The notes: generated by a model from the letters alone, not told the origin. Numbered from the stretch's first letter, positions 6,872 to 17,409 are shown. The stretch: 44,604 bases of DNA from a virus (IMGVR_UViG_3300035665_000074:1-44604); one strand, 5' to 3'. Made by a program: numbers and translations.

Positions 6872-9800
6872 ATGGCTCTACTTAGAAGTAATACTGGTAT
6901 AGGAACAACGAATCCAACGTCAGCATTGCACGTAATTGGAGACGTACTGGTTACTGGTGTAGTTACAGCCACTACTTTTAACGGAAACATTAACGCTGGT
7001 ATTGCGACTCTTACAAATATCAGCGGTACGAATTTAAATATCACAGGTATTGGTACCATTGCAACGTTGGGTGGTACCAACTTAACTTATACGACTGGTA
7101 ATCTTGGAACCGCAAATGTCGTTACTGGAATTGTAACAACATTAAGTGGTACAAATATCAGTTATACTGGTGTTGGTACCATTACAACTCTTGATGGTAC
7201 AACACTTAATTATACGAATGCAAATATTGTAAGTGGACTTGTAACGAGTATCACCGGTACCACATTAAATTACAGTGGTATTGGTACCATCAACACTCTG
7301 AGTGGTACGAATCTAACTTATACAACTGGTAATCTTGGAACTGCCAACATTGTATCTGGTGTTGTTACCAGCATCACTGGTACCACATTAAACTATACTG
7401 GCATTGGTACCGTTGATACTCTAAGTGGTACTAACTTAACATACACAACTGGTAACTTAGGGACTGCGAATGTCGTTACTGGTGTCGTTACTACGATTTC
7501 TGGAACGAACCTAACTTATGGTAATGGTAATTTTACGACTGGTAATATTGTAACTGGTGTTGTTACCACAATCTCTGGTACCAACTTAACATACACGACT
7601 GGAAACTTTGGTACAGCAAATGTCGTTACTGGTATTGTAACGAATCTATCGGGTACAAATTTAAGTTATACTGGAATTAGTACTCTTGGAGTTACTTCTG
7701 TAACTCATTTAACTGCTCAAAGTATTAATTCTTCTGGTATTGTAACTGGTTCTACGTTCCGTCCAAGTAGCGGTTACATTCAAGCAGCAGACGGAACCAA
7801 TTCTTTCTACATTTATAGTGGCACTGGAAACGTTGCTTTCCAGGGAACGATTGGTGTTGGGCAGATTAATAATGCTGCTGGTTATAAAGCACTAGAATTT
7901 ACTGGAAGTGCATCTCCAAACGTTCTTGTTGCAAATAATCTAAACGTTGCTGGTTTTTCTACTGCAAGTAGTTTCATTTCTACATCAACTACACTTCTTG
8001 CACCAACTGCTGGTAACTATGGTGGTGAAAGACTTCGTTTATATGACTTCAACAATAATACCAAAACTAATTATGCGATTGGTGTTGAAGGAAGTCACGT
8101 TTGGTTTGGTGTTGATAGTAATTTAGAAGCACAAGGATTTAAGTGGTACGGTGATACAACTCAGGTAATGAGACTGAGTGCGGCTGGTAATCTATCAGTT
8201 GCAGGTATTATTACAGCAAGTAATCTTCTCATATCTGGAGTTACAACTTCTACTGGTGGATTTGTAGGAAATCTGACTGGTATTGCAGCATCAGCAACAC
8301 AACTTGTAACACCAAGAACTTTTGAAATTACTGGTGATGTTGTTGCTTCACCAGTTTTCTTTGATGGTACTGGTAATGTATCACTAGCAGCAACAATTCA
8401 ACCAAATAGTGTTGCTCTTGGTTCTGATACAACTGGAGATTATGTTCAGACGATTTCTGGAACTTCAAATCAAATCACGGTTACTGGTGGCACTGGAGAA
8501 AGTTCCACACCAACATTAAGTCTTCCAAATAATTTAGTCCTTCCTCAAGATGTAACAGTTACAAGAGACCTACAGGTTAATCGTAACTTAAATGTTGATG
8601 GAAATATTACAATTGGTGGAACTTCTGCCGCAATTTTTGCAGAAACAATTACGATTAGTGATGCCGAAATTATTCTTGGATATAGAACTGATGCTTTTAA
8701 TAATGATGCTTCAAATGATAATACTGCAAGACACGGTGGTATTGCCATTGCTTCAACAGAAGGAACTCCTCTCGTCCGACTTGTTGCTGCTGGTATTGAA
8801 ACACTTCCTGCAACATATAAGAAAATTCTGTGGTTCAAGACTGGTGATTTTGCTGGATTAGGTACTGATGCTTGGTTAATCAATTATGCAGTTGGTATTG
8901 GTTCAACCCAATTCCCAACAGGAACTCGTCTTGCTGCTGGTTCTGTTCAATTTACAGAAAACGATTTGGCAGTCGTAAGAAATATTAATGCTTCTGGTAT
9001 TATTACTGCACCGACTGCTAGCATTACAAATGCCGATATTAGCACTGGAAATATCAGTAATGCTAATATTGTATCTGGTATTGTTACAACCATCAGTGGT
9101 ACTAACTTAAATTATACTGGTGTCGGTACGATTACCAATCTTACTGGAACAACAGGTACTCTTACAACATTAAATGCAAACACTGCAAATATTGTAACTG
9201 GTGTTGTTACGACTCTGAGTGGTACGAATGCAACTTATACCACTGGTAACTTTGGAACTGCAAATGCCGTTACAGGTGTCGTTACCACAATTTCTGGTTC
9301 TAATTTAACATACACCACTGGTAATCTTGGAACTGCAAATGTCGTTACTGGTGTTGTTACGACAATTTCTGGAACTGACCTGAACTACGTGGGTGTTGGT
9401 ACCATTGCAACACTCAGTAGCACTAATGGTACGATTGCAACACTTAATAGCACTACAGGTAGTATTGCAACATTAAGTGGTACCAATCTAACTTATACGA
9501 CTGGTAATCTTGGAACTGCTAACATTGTAAGTGGTCTTGTAACAAGTATCACTGGTACCAATCTAAACTATACAGGTGTCGGTACGATTGCTACATTAAA
9601 TAGCACTCTTGCATCTGCCACAACTCTTTCTGGTACCAACCTAACTTATACCACTGGCAATTTCGGAACTGCGAATGTAGTCACTGGAATCGTTACTACA
9701 ATTTCTGGAACCGACCTGAACTACACGGGCGTTGGTACGATTGCTACATTAAACAGCACCACTGGTTCTGTAGGAACATTAAGTGGTACTAACTTAACCT

Positions 9801-11899
9801 ATATAACTGGCAATCTTGGAACCGCTAACATTGTAAGTGGTCTTGTAACAAGTATCACTGGTACAAATCTGAATTACACTGGTGTTGGTACGATTTCAAC
9901 ACTGAATAGCACCACTGGTTCTGTCACAACTCTGAGTGGTACAAATGCAACATACACGACAGGTAACTTTGGAACTGCCAATGTAGTTGCTGGTGTCGTC
10001 ACAACCATTAGTGGTACTGATTTAAATTATACGGGTGTTGGTACGATTGCAACACTCAACAGCACAACGGGAAGCATTTCAACCATTAGTGGTTCAAGTG
10101 CAACCTATACCACTGGTAATTTTGGAACTGCGAATGTAGTCACTGGTGTTGTTACAAGTATCACTGGTACTACATTAAATTACACTGGTATCGGTACTAT
10201 TAATACGTTAAGTGGTACCAACCTAACATACACCACTGGCAATCTTGGAACCGCAAATATTGTTACTGGTGTTGCAACGAATCTATCAGGTACCAACTTA
10301 AACTACACTGGTGTTGGTACGATTGCAACACTGAATAGCACGACTGGTTCAATTGTAACTCTCAGTGGAACCAATGCAACTTACACTACTGGTAACTTTA
10401 ATACTGCCAATATCGTTACTGGCATCATAACCAGTGCAACGGGTCTGTTCTTAAATTACACTGGAATTGGTACTGTTGATACTCTGAGTGGTACCAATCT
10501 CACTTATACGTTTGCAGATTTTGATAGTGCTTATATTACTTCTGGTGTTGTAACTTCAATCACTGGTACCACCGCAAATTATACTAACGTAGATTCTACC
10601 ACTCTGAACGCAAACAGAGGTAATATTGTAACAGGCGTCGTTACAACTATCAGTGGTACAAGTCTCAATTATACTGGTGTTGGTACAATCACCAACTTCA
10701 ATAGCACTGCGGCTTCAATTACAAATCTCAATTCAACTGGGATTGTAACTGCAACTCGTCTATCAACAGGTGCAGTTGGTTCATCGATTAATATTACAAG
10801 CGATACACTTACTGGACCTTCGAGTATTATTATCGACCCTGCTGCGATTGGAGATAATAGCGGAGCAGTAAGAATCAAGGGTGACCTTTATGTTGATGGT
10901 ACTCAGGTTGTAGTTAATTCAACTGCAATTGCTCTTGGTGATTTTATTGTTGGTATTGCTACAAGCGTTTCAAGTAATGTTCTTCTAGATGGTGCTGGAA
11001 TCGGAATTGGTTCCACAAACATTCGTAAGACTTTCACTTATGATTATGTCAATGACTCATTAAGATCCAGTGAGAATCTAAATCTTGCATCTGGTAAGAC
11101 TTATAAGATTAATGGAATTGATGTCCTCAGTTCAACTTCTCTTGGAACTGGAGTCACTAATTCTTCACTGACTTCTGTTGGAACACTGAATAGTTTAGCA
11201 GTCAGTGGAACTGCATCATTACCATTTATTTCTGGTACCAACTTAAACTACACTGGTGTTGGTACTATTACAAGATTGAATGTTACCAATCTCAGTGTCA
11301 GTGGAATTACAACCACTGGACTTCTGAATGTTGGTACTGGTGGAACGATTATCACAACAACCAATGGTCCAAGAGTTGGTATTAATTCTACAACTCCTGG
11401 ATATACATTAGACGTTGGTGGAAATCTAAACTTCAGTGGATCCTTATATCAGAATGGTCAATTATTCACTTCTGGAATTGGTATTGGTTCTACAGGTGTT
11501 AATCCGCAGTCTGGTGTTATCAATCAAAGAATCGGTGTTGGATTCACTGATATTAATATTGTTGGAAGTGGAATTACAATCGCTGGATATGGAAGCACGG
11601 TCGTTGTTGATTTCAGTCAACTCTCCGCTGCTGCTGGTGCATTAAGTATCTCCACAGTTACAAATCCACGTTATCAAAGTATTGCTTTTGTTGGAAGTGC
11701 TTCAACATCAATCATCGGTATTTCAACTTCCACAGACCCATTCGTCTTTGATACTCAAACTCGCAGCGTCGGTATAGGTACATCAGCCCCAGCATATAAG
11801 TTAGATGTGGTGGGTGATATAAATAGTTCAACCGCAATTAAAGTGGGTGGAGTTAATATTCTTGATGAAGCATTACGTCTCTCAATAGCATTTGGATAA
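6872..11899 (+). CDS. Giant repetitive tail-fiber-like protein (1675 aa)
   Basis: A 1675-aa protein built from the same GTNLTYTTG/ISGTNLNYTG repeats as the 639-aa fiber. It opens with the short module NTGIGTTNPTSALHVIGDVLVTGVVTA, broken here as 'GIGTTNP' plus 'LHVIGDV'. Repeats occupy about residues 50-265 and again 715-1300. Between them lies a non-repetitive stretch, including a conserved fiber segment near 590-705 (SDAEIILGY, HGGIAIASTEG, KILWFKTGD). Residues about 1305-1435 repeat the DGTQVVVNS / LLDGAGIGIGSTNIRK / GKTYKINGIDVLSS module of the upstream fiber. The end (GIGTSAPAYKLDVVGDINSS, LDEALRLSIAFG) has no S74 domain. It would form a very long trimeric stalk. Structural role inferred from repeats and context. 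Confidence 0.85.
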   Translation: MALLRSNTGIGTTNPTSALHVIGDVLVTGVVTATTFNGNINAGIATLTNISGTNLNITGIGTIATLGGTNLTYTTGNLGTANVVTGIVTTLSGTNISYTGVGTITTLDGTTLNYTNANIVSGLVTSITGTTLNYSGIGTINTLSGTNLTYTTGNLGTANIVSGVVTSITGTTLNYTGIGTVDTLSGTNLTYTTGNLGTANVVTGVVTTISGTNLTYGNGNFTTGNIVTGVVTTISGTNLTYTTGNFGTANVVTGIVTNLSGTNLSYTGISTLGVTSVTHLTAQSINSSGIVTGSTFRPSSGYIQAADGTNSFYIYSGTGNVAFQGTIGVGQINNAAGYKALEFTGSASPNVLVANNLNVAGFSTASSFISTSTTLLAPTAGNYGGERLRLYDFNNNTKTNYAIGVEGSHVWFGVDSNLEAQGFKWYGDTTQVMRLSAAGNLSVAGIITASNLLISGVTTSTGGFVGNLTGIAASATQLVTPRTFEITGDVVASPVFFDGTGNVSLAATIQPNSVALGSDTTGDYVQTISGTSNQITVTGGTGESSTPTLSLPNNLVLPQDVTVTRDLQVNRNLNVDGNITIGGTSAAIFAETITISDAEIILGYRTDAFNNDASNDNTARHGGIAIASTEGTPLVRLVAAGIETLPATYKKILWFKTGDFAGLGTDAWLINYAVGIGSTQFPTGTRLAAGSVQFTENDLAVVRNINASGIITAPTASITNADISTGNISNANIVSGIVTTISGTNLNYTGVGTITNLTGTTGTLTTLNANTANIVTGVVTTLSGTNATYTTGNFGTANAVTGVVTTISGSNLTYTTGNLGTANVVTGVVTTISGTDLNYVGVGTIATLSSTNGTIATLNSTTGSIATLSGTNLTYTTGNLGTANIVSGLVTSITGTNLNYTGVGTIATLNSTLASATTLSGTNLTYTTGNFGTANVVTGIVTTISGTDLNYTGVGTIATLNSTTGSVGTLSGTNLTYITGNLGTANIVSGLVTSITGTNLNYTGVGTISTLNSTTGSVTTLSGTNATYTTGNFGTANVVAGVVTTISGTDLNYTGVGTIATLNSTTGSISTISGSSATYTTGNFGTANVVTGVVTSITGTTLNYTGIGTINTLSGTNLTYTTGNLGTANIVTGVATNLSGTNLNYTGVGTIATLNSTTGSIVTLSGTNATYTTGNFNTANIVTGIITSATGLFLNYTGIGTVDTLSGTNLTYTFADFDSAYITSGVVTSITGTTANYTNVDSTTLNANRGNIVTGVVTTISGTSLNYTGVGTITNFNSTAASITNLNSTGIVTATRLSTGAVGSSINITSDTLTGPSSIIIDPAAIGDNSGAVRIKGDLYVDGTQVVVNSTAIALGDFIVGIATSVSSNVLLDGAGIGIGSTNIRKTFTYDYVNDSLRSSENLNLASGKTYKINGIDVLSSTSLGTGVTNSSLTSVGTLNSLAVSGTASLPFISGTNLNYTGVGTITRLNVTNLSVSGITTTGLLNVGTGGTIITTTNGPRVGINSTTPGYTLDVGGNLNFSGSLYQNGQLFTSGIGIGSTGVNPQSGVINQRIGVGFTDINIVGSGITIAGYGSTVVVDFSQLSAAAGALSISTVTNPRYQSIAFVGSASTSIIGISTSTDPFVFDTQTRSVGIGTSAPAYKLDVVGDINSSTAIKVGGVNILDEALRLSIAFG
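7020..10690 (+). repeat. Two arrays of 41-residue repeats in the 1675-aa fiber gene
   Basis: Arrays at about 7020-7665 and 9060-10690 hold GTNLTYTTGNLGTAN- and VVTTISGTNLNYTGVGTIATL-type units, some cut to half units or joined with short TLNSTTGS inserts. The central 7665-9060 part is not repetitive. The units are the same family as in the 639-aa fiber upstream. Confidence 0.8.
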
Positions 11900-11906
11900 A
11901 CTATAA

Positions 11907-12233
11907 ATGGCAAATGTATTCCGGTTACGAACAAAAACAAACATCGGCGTAAGCACTGTTGGGATTTATACTGTTCCATCCGCAACAATGACCACAATTA
12001 TTGGTCTGACATTAGCAAATATTTCTGGAGGAAGTATTAATGTCACGGTAGGTATTTCAAGAACAAATACCGATAGTGTGAGTTTGATTAAGAATGTTCC
12101 AATTCCACAAGGTTCTTCACTGGAAGTAATGCAGGGAAACAAAATTATTATGGAAGCAAATGATAGTTTAACTGCAATCAGTGATGTTAATTCAAGTTTA
12201 GACGCAAGCTTATCGATTCTGGAGATGACCTGA
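11907..12233 (+). CDS. Small structural or fiber-accessory protein (108 aa), paralog of the 113-aa protein
   Basis: A 108-aa beta-rich protein (VGIYTVPSATMTTIIGLTLAN, KNVPIPQGSSLEVMQGNKII, LDASLSILEMT). The arrangement matches the 113-aa protein at 3701. It fills the gap between the 1675-aa fiber and the first NTTG giant fiber; its TGA is one base from the next ATG, so translation is probably coupled. No clear Shine-Dalgarno sequence precedes it, only ACTATAAATGG. I infer a connector or cap for the neighbouring fiber. No enzymatic motif. Confidence 0.75.
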   Translation: MANVFRLRTKTNIGVSTVGIYTVPSATMTTIIGLTLANISGGSINVTVGISRTNTDSVSLIKNVPIPQGSSLEVMQGNKIIMEANDSLTAISDVNSSLDASLSILEMT

Positions 12234-12234
12234 T

Positions 12235-15200
12235 ATGCCATTAACTAGAATTAGCGGAGATAACGTTCAAGACGATAATTTTAGTGTTGGTGTTACGAGT
12301 GTAAGAACCTTATCCATTGGTTCAACACAAGTTATCAGTTCTGAAAGACAACTTCAGAACATTACGTCGCTAGACGCTACAACAGCAGCGACAATTGAAA
12401 CTGCAATTTCTTCTGGACCTAATACGTTTGCAGATCTGAATATCACTGGTGTTGCTACATTCACTCAAGTATCTTTTGGTTCTACTGCAAATATTAGAAT
12501 TGGAGATACAACCACTGGTAGCAGTTTAAGTGGTGGTCAGAATAATTTCTTTGCTGGTGTTGGTGCTGGTAGTTCTACGACTACTGCAAATGCTAATATT
12601 TTTATCGGTCCAAATGCAGGTCTTTATAATACCACTGGTTGTAACAATAACTTTTTTGGTCGTCGTGCAGGAAACACAAACACCACAGGAAGTTTCAACA
12701 ACTTTATAGGACTGTGTGCTGGATGTTCTAATACCACAGGATCAAACAATAACTTCTTTGGATGTAGTGCAGGACAAAGCAACACCACAGGAGTCAACAA
12801 TAACTTTATAGGTCAGTGTGCTGGATTTTCTAATACTTTTGGGCAAGCTAATAATTTCTTTGGACTTAATGCTGGTAGTTGTAATACTACTGGCAGTTCT
12901 AATATTTTTATAGGGCAATCAGCAGGACGTTATAATACTTTTGGTTGTTTTAATAACTTTTTAGGATGTTCTGCAGGACGTTGTAACACCACAGGTTGTT
13001 TTAACAACTTCTTTGGTCGTTATGCAGGATTTTCTAATACCACAGGATGTCACAATAATTTCTTTGGATGTGGTGCTGGTATTTGCAATACCACGGGATG
13101 TAGTAATACTTTTATTGGTTTTTGGGCAGGGCGTTATAATACCACAGGATCCCACAATAACTTCTTTGGTAATAATACAGGATATTGCAACACCACAGGA
13201 ACCAACAACAACTTTATAGGAAACCAAGCAGGATATTCCAATACTTTTGGTTCATACAATAACTTTTTTGGTATTCTTGCAGGACAATCGAATACCACAG
13301 GTTCTAACAATAACTTCTTTGGTCGTTATTCTGGATACTGTAACACCACAGGAAGTTGCAATAATTTCATAGGACTGTGTGCTGGATATTCTAATACCAC
13401 AGGATCCAACAATAACTTTTTTGGTTGTTCTGCTGGTTTCTGCAACACCACAGGATCCAACAACACCTTTATAGGACAGTGTGCTGGACTTTGTAATACT
13501 TTTGGTGGTTATAATAACTTCTTTGGACTTCACGCAGGACTTTGTAATACTACAGGAATCAATAATATTTTTATCGGTCGTTATGCAGGAAGGTTAGCAA
13601 CAACAGGAAGTAATAATAACTTCTTAGGTCTTCAGGCAGGTTGCAATACTACTGGTTGTTATAATAACTTTTTTGGTTCACAGGCAGGACGTTCTAACAC
13701 CACAGGAAACAACAACAACTTTATAGGACAGTGTGCTGGGTACGCTAATACTTTTGGTGGATGTAATAACTTCTTTGGACTTCACGCAGGACTTTGTAAT
13801 ACTACAGGAATCAATAATATTTTTATCGGTCGTTATGCAGGAAGGTTAGCAACAACAGGAAGTAATAATAACTTCTTAGGTCTTCAGGCAGGTTGCAATA
13901 CTACTGGTTGTTATAATAACTTTTTTGGTTCACAGGCAGGACGTTCTAACACCACAGGAACCAATAATAACTTCATAGGACAGTGTGCTGGATTTGCTAA
14001 TACTTTTGGTGCTTATAATAACTTCCTTGGATTCTGTGCAGGAGCTTGTAATACTACTGGATGTAATAATAACTTTTTTGGTTGCCGTGCTGGTTTCTCC
14101 AATACCACAGGATCCAACAACACTTTTATAGGACAGTGTGCTGGATTTGCTAATACTTTTGGTGCTTATAATAATTTCTTTGGACGTAATGCAGGTCGTT
14201 TCAATACTACTGGAATTAATAATAACTTCATTGGCACTAATGCTGGACTTTGTAATACAACAGGATATAATAATAACTTCTTTGGTCGTGGCGCAGGTTT
14301 TTATAATACTACAGGAAGTTTTAACACTTTTATTGGTTTTTATGCAGGTTGCAAAAACACTACTGGTTCTTATAATAACTTTTTTGGTCGTAATGCAGGA
14401 GCACTCAACACCACAGGAAGTTGCAATAATTTCATAGGACTGTGTGCTGGATATAAAAACACTATTGGAGTTCAAAATATCTTTATAGGTGTTTGCGCTG
14501 GATTTGAAAACACCACTGGACAAGATAATAACTTCATAGGGACTAATGCTGGTCTTTGCAACACTTTTGGAAGATATAATAATTTCTTTGGAGGCGGAGC
14601 AGGATGTGCAAATACTACTGGATGTTATAATAACTTCTTTGGTCTTGTTGCCGGATGCTGTAATACTACAGGATCTAATAACAATTTCTTTGGAAACCGT
14701 GCTGGAAGATATAACACCACAGGATCTAATAATAATTTCTTTGGTCGTTATGCGGGAAGATATAATACCACAGGATCCAACAACAACTTTATAGGTCAGT
14801 GTGCTGGATATTCTAATACCACTGGAAGCTTTAATAACTTCTTTGGGTTACGTGCAGGGCGTGATAATACTACTGGTTGCTATAATAATTTCTTTGGCGT
14901 TGATGCTGGACGTTGTAACACCACAGGAAATAATAATAACTTTATTGGTAATAGTGCAGGAATATGTAACACGACTGGTTCTTGCAATAACTTCTTTGGT
15001 ATTAGTGCAGGAAATTCAAACACCACAGGAAACAACAACAACTTTATAGGACAGTGTGCTGGATATTGCAATACTTTTGGTAATAATAATAACTTTTTTG
15101 GATGTCAGGCGGGACGTTCTAACACCACAGGAAACAATAATAACTTTATAGGACAGTGTGCTGGATATTCTAATACTTTTGGATGTTTTAATAATTTCTT

Positions 15201-17409
15201 TGGATCATATGCTGGACGTTGTAATACTACGGGTATATTCAATAACTTCATTGGTGCTTATGCTGGGCAAAATAACACATTCGGTTCAAGAAATAATTTC
15301 ATTGGTCTCAATGCAGGTCAGTGCAATACTGGAGGATGTCACAATAACTTTATAGGAAATACAGCAGGAAGAGAAAATACTACTGGTTGTTATAATAATT
15401 TCTTTGGGTTCAATGCTGGGCGTTGCAATACTACAGGAAATCAAAATACATTTATTGGAAGATGTACTGGATATTGTAATACTTTTGGTTGCAGTAACTT
15501 CTTTGTTGGCAATCTTGCTGGATATAGTAATACTACTGGTAATTTTAATACGTTCTTAGGACAAGAAGCAGGATGCTGCAATACTACGGGCACATACAAT
15601 AACTTCTTTGGTCTTGAAGCGGGACGTTTTAATACCACTGGAAATCATAATAATTTCTTTGGCAATCGTTCTGGTTTCTGTAACACTACAGGATCTCACA
15701 ACAACTTCTTTGGACAAAATGCTGGTTTCGCCAATACCACTGGAACTCAGAATATTTTTATTGGTAATGATTCTGGATGCAATACTACAATTGGAAGTTT
15801 TAACGTTTTTATAGGTAAGTGTACTGGTCGTTATAATACTACAGGAAGTAATAATATCTTTGTAGGAAATCAAGCAGGATGTTGCAATACTTCTGGTGGA
15901 TACAATGTTTTCTTTGGACGTAGTGCTGGATTACTTAATACTACAGGAAATCAAAATAACTTTTTTGGTGCAGAAGCAGGATGTGTAAATTCTACAGGAT
16001 GTAATAATAATTTCTTGGGCAATGACGCTGGACGCGCTAATACTACTGGATCTTTTAATAACTTCTTTGGTTTTCGTGCAGGACGTTGCAACACCACAGG
16101 AGACAACAATACCTTTATAGGACTGTGTGCTGGATATTCTAATACAACTGGTAGACTTAATAATTTCTTTGGAAGTCTTGCAGGATGTGCAAATACCACA
16201 GGATGTTATAATAACTTCTTTGGTGTTTATGCAGGACGTTCTAATACTACAGGATGTGCCAATATTTTTATTGGATATACTCCAGGACGTTTTAATACCA
16301 CAGGATCATTTAATTTCTTTGGTGGATATAAAGCAGGTCTTTGCAACACCACAGGAAGTCATAATAACTTTTTTGGTCGTTATGCAGGATGCAAAAACAC
16401 CACAGGAAGCTTCAACAACTTTATAGGACAGAATGCTGGTTGTTCTAATACGACCGGACAAATGAATAATTTCTTTGGTCGTTATGCAGGACTTTCTAAT
16501 ACCACAGGAGGTCATAATTTCTTCGGTGGATATAATGCAGGACGTGCAAACACCACTGGACAATATAACGTTTTTCTTGGATGTGCTGCTGGACGTTTCA
16601 ACACTACGGGAAACCACAATGTCTTTATAGGACACTGCGCTGGATTTAATAATACCACTGGTTCTTATAATACCTTCTTCGGTTTCCGCACAGGATGTGC
16701 TAATACTGTAGGATGTTACAACAGTTTCTTTGGCACTAATGCAGGACGTAATAACACTACAGCATGTTTAGGTACTTTTGTTGGTATTAATGCAGGACTT
16801 TGCAACTCCACTGGAGCAGCTAACACTTTTATGGGTTGGTATGCAGGAGGTAAAACTACCAGTGGTTCTAACAACACATTCTTAGGTCGTTATGCGGGTT
16901 GCAATAATGTCACAGGTTCCAATAATGTTGTAATTGGTTCTAGTGGTCAAACTTCAAGTTCATCAGTATCTAATGAAGTTACTCTTTGGAACGGAACAAA
17001 CACAGCACGTTTCCAAGGTGCCGCAACTTCTTGGACATTCACTTCCGACCAAAGAGATAAAACTGATATTCAACCATTATCACTTGGTCGTGATTTCTTA
17101 AAAGGTGTCAAACCACGTAAGTTTAAGTGGAATCATAGACACACTGATGCCGATAAAGGTAAGGAAGCAATTGGTTTTATTGCACAAGAAGTCCTAGAAA
17201 CAGTAGAGCAGTACAATGCTCCATATACAAATCTTGTTGATACCAATGATCCAAACCAGTACACATTAGGTGCAACAAACTTAATTCCTATTATGATCAA
17301 CGCAATCAAAGAACTCGATCAAGAAAACACAGAACTCAAAGAAACAGTACAAACTCTTCAAAATGAAAACAATGAAATCCGTGCTCGTTTAGACGCTGCA
17401 GGTCTATAA
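12235..17409 (+). CDS. Giant NTTG-repeat fiber 1 with C-terminal S74 chaperone
   Basis: A 1724-aa protein. Residues 1-100 form an N-terminal module (RISGDNVQDDNFSVGV, RQLQNITSLDATTAATIE, ITGVATFTQVSFG) shared with giant fiber 5. Residues about 102-1562 are roughly 85 copies of the 17-residue repeat NNFFGxxAGxxNTTGxx, expected to form a trimeric beta-helical stalk. The C-terminus is an intramolecular chaperone (Peptidase_S74) of about 121 aa: TSDQRDKTDIQ with the conserved Ser1604-Asp1605 and Lys1609, IGFIAQEV, NLIPIMINAIKELDQEN and a coiled-coil tail. S74 domains trimerise, help the stalk fold, then self-cleave at the Ser. A GGAG about 10 bases before the ATG supports the start. The repeats contain an exact 197-bp duplication. 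Confidence 0.9.
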   Translation: MPLTRISGDNVQDDNFSVGVTSVRTLSIGSTQVISSERQLQNITSLDATTAATIETAISSGPNTFADLNITGVATFTQVSFGSTANIRIGDTTTGSSLSGGQNNFFAGVGAGSSTTTANANIFIGPNAGLYNTTGCNNNFFGRRAGNTNTTGSFNNFIGLCAGCSNTTGSNNNFFGCSAGQSNTTGVNNNFIGQCAGFSNTFGQANNFFGLNAGSCNTTGSSNIFIGQSAGRYNTFGCFNNFLGCSAGRCNTTGCFNNFFGRYAGFSNTTGCHNNFFGCGAGICNTTGCSNTFIGFWAGRYNTTGSHNNFFGNNTGYCNTTGTNNNFIGNQAGYSNTFGSYNNFFGILAGQSNTTGSNNNFFGRYSGYCNTTGSCNNFIGLCAGYSNTTGSNNNFFGCSAGFCNTTGSNNTFIGQCAGLCNTFGGYNNFFGLHAGLCNTTGINNIFIGRYAGRLATTGSNNNFLGLQAGCNTTGCYNNFFGSQAGRSNTTGNNNNFIGQCAGYANTFGGCNNFFGLHAGLCNTTGINNIFIGRYAGRLATTGSNNNFLGLQAGCNTTGCYNNFFGSQAGRSNTTGTNNNFIGQCAGFANTFGAYNNFLGFCAGACNTTGCNNNFFGCRAGFSNTTGSNNTFIGQCAGFANTFGAYNNFFGRNAGRFNTTGINNNFIGTNAGLCNTTGYNNNFFGRGAGFYNTTGSFNTFIGFYAGCKNTTGSYNNFFGRNAGALNTTGSCNNFIGLCAGYKNTIGVQNIFIGVCAGFENTTGQDNNFIGTNAGLCNTFGRYNNFFGGGAGCANTTGCYNNFFGLVAGCCNTTGSNNNFFGNRAGRYNTTGSNNNFFGRYAGRYNTTGSNNNFIGQCAGYSNTTGSFNNFFGLRAGRDNTTGCYNNFFGVDAGRCNTTGNNNNFIGNSAGICNTTGSCNNFFGISAGNSNTTGNNNNFIGQCAGYCNTFGNNNNFFGCQAGRSNTTGNNNNFIGQCAGYSNTFGCFNNFFGSYAGRCNTTGIFNNFIGAYAGQNNTFGSRNNFIGLNAGQCNTGGCHNNFIGNTAGRENTTGCYNNFFGFNAGRCNTTGNQNTFIGRCTGYCNTFGCSNFFVGNLAGYSNTTGNFNTFLGQEAGCCNTTGTYNNFFGLEAGRFNTTGNHNNFFGNRSGFCNTTGSHNNFFGQNAGFANTTGTQNIFIGNDSGCNTTIGSFNVFIGKCTGRYNTTGSNNIFVGNQAGCCNTSGGYNVFFGRSAGLLNTTGNQNNFFGAEAGCVNSTGCNNNFLGNDAGRANTTGSFNNFFGFRAGRCNTTGDNNTFIGLCAGYSNTTGRLNNFFGSLAGCANTTGCYNNFFGVYAGRSNTTGCANIFIGYTPGRFNTTGSFNFFGGYKAGLCNTTGSHNNFFGRYAGCKNTTGSFNNFIGQNAGCSNTTGQMNNFFGRYAGLSNTTGGHNFFGGYNAGRANTTGQYNVFLGCAAGRFNTTGNHNVFIGHCAGFNNTTGSYNTFFGFRTGCANTVGCYNSFFGTNAGRNNTTACLGTFVGINAGLCNSTGAANTFMGWYAGGKTTSGSNNTFLGRYAGCNNVTGSNNVVIGSSGQTSSSSVSNEVTLWNGTNTARFQGAATSWTFTSDQRDKTDIQPLSLGRDFLKGVKPRKFKWNHRHTDADKGKEAIGFIAQEVLETVEQYNAPYTNLVDTNDPNQYTLGATNLIPIMINAIKELDQENTELKETVQTLQNENNEIRARLDAAGL
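12930..13028 (+). repeat. 99-bp tract identical to 25355-25453 in giant fiber 3
   Basis: The two tracts match base for base by eye across two and a half repeat units, including third codon positions. This indicates recent exchange between the first and third giant fiber genes. Confidence 0.8.
13512..13708 (+). repeat. Exact 197-bp direct repeat, copy 1
   Basis: Identical by eye to 13764-13960 at an offset of 252 bp (84 residues, which is five units less one residue). Exact identity is unusual among otherwise diverged units and points to a recent in-gene duplication, or to an assembly artefact. Confidence 0.85.
13764..13960 (+). repeat. Exact 197-bp direct repeat, copy 2
   Basis: The second copy of the segment at 13512-13708. 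Both copies carry the same rare single-residue deletion unit (QAGCNTTGCY) and the same LATTG variant of NTTG. Confidence 0.85.

Larger units (their letters stand above)
12541..16920 (+). repeat. 51-bp / 17-residue repeat array of giant fiber 1 (about 85 units)
   Basis: Unit: NNFFGxxAGxxNTTGxx. The variable positions are mostly Cys, Ser, Tyr, Phe, Arg, Asn and Gly. Some units read FIGxCAGxxNTFG. A few lack one residue (for example LQAGCNTTG). Copy number is estimated from length divided by 17. Confidence 0.9.
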
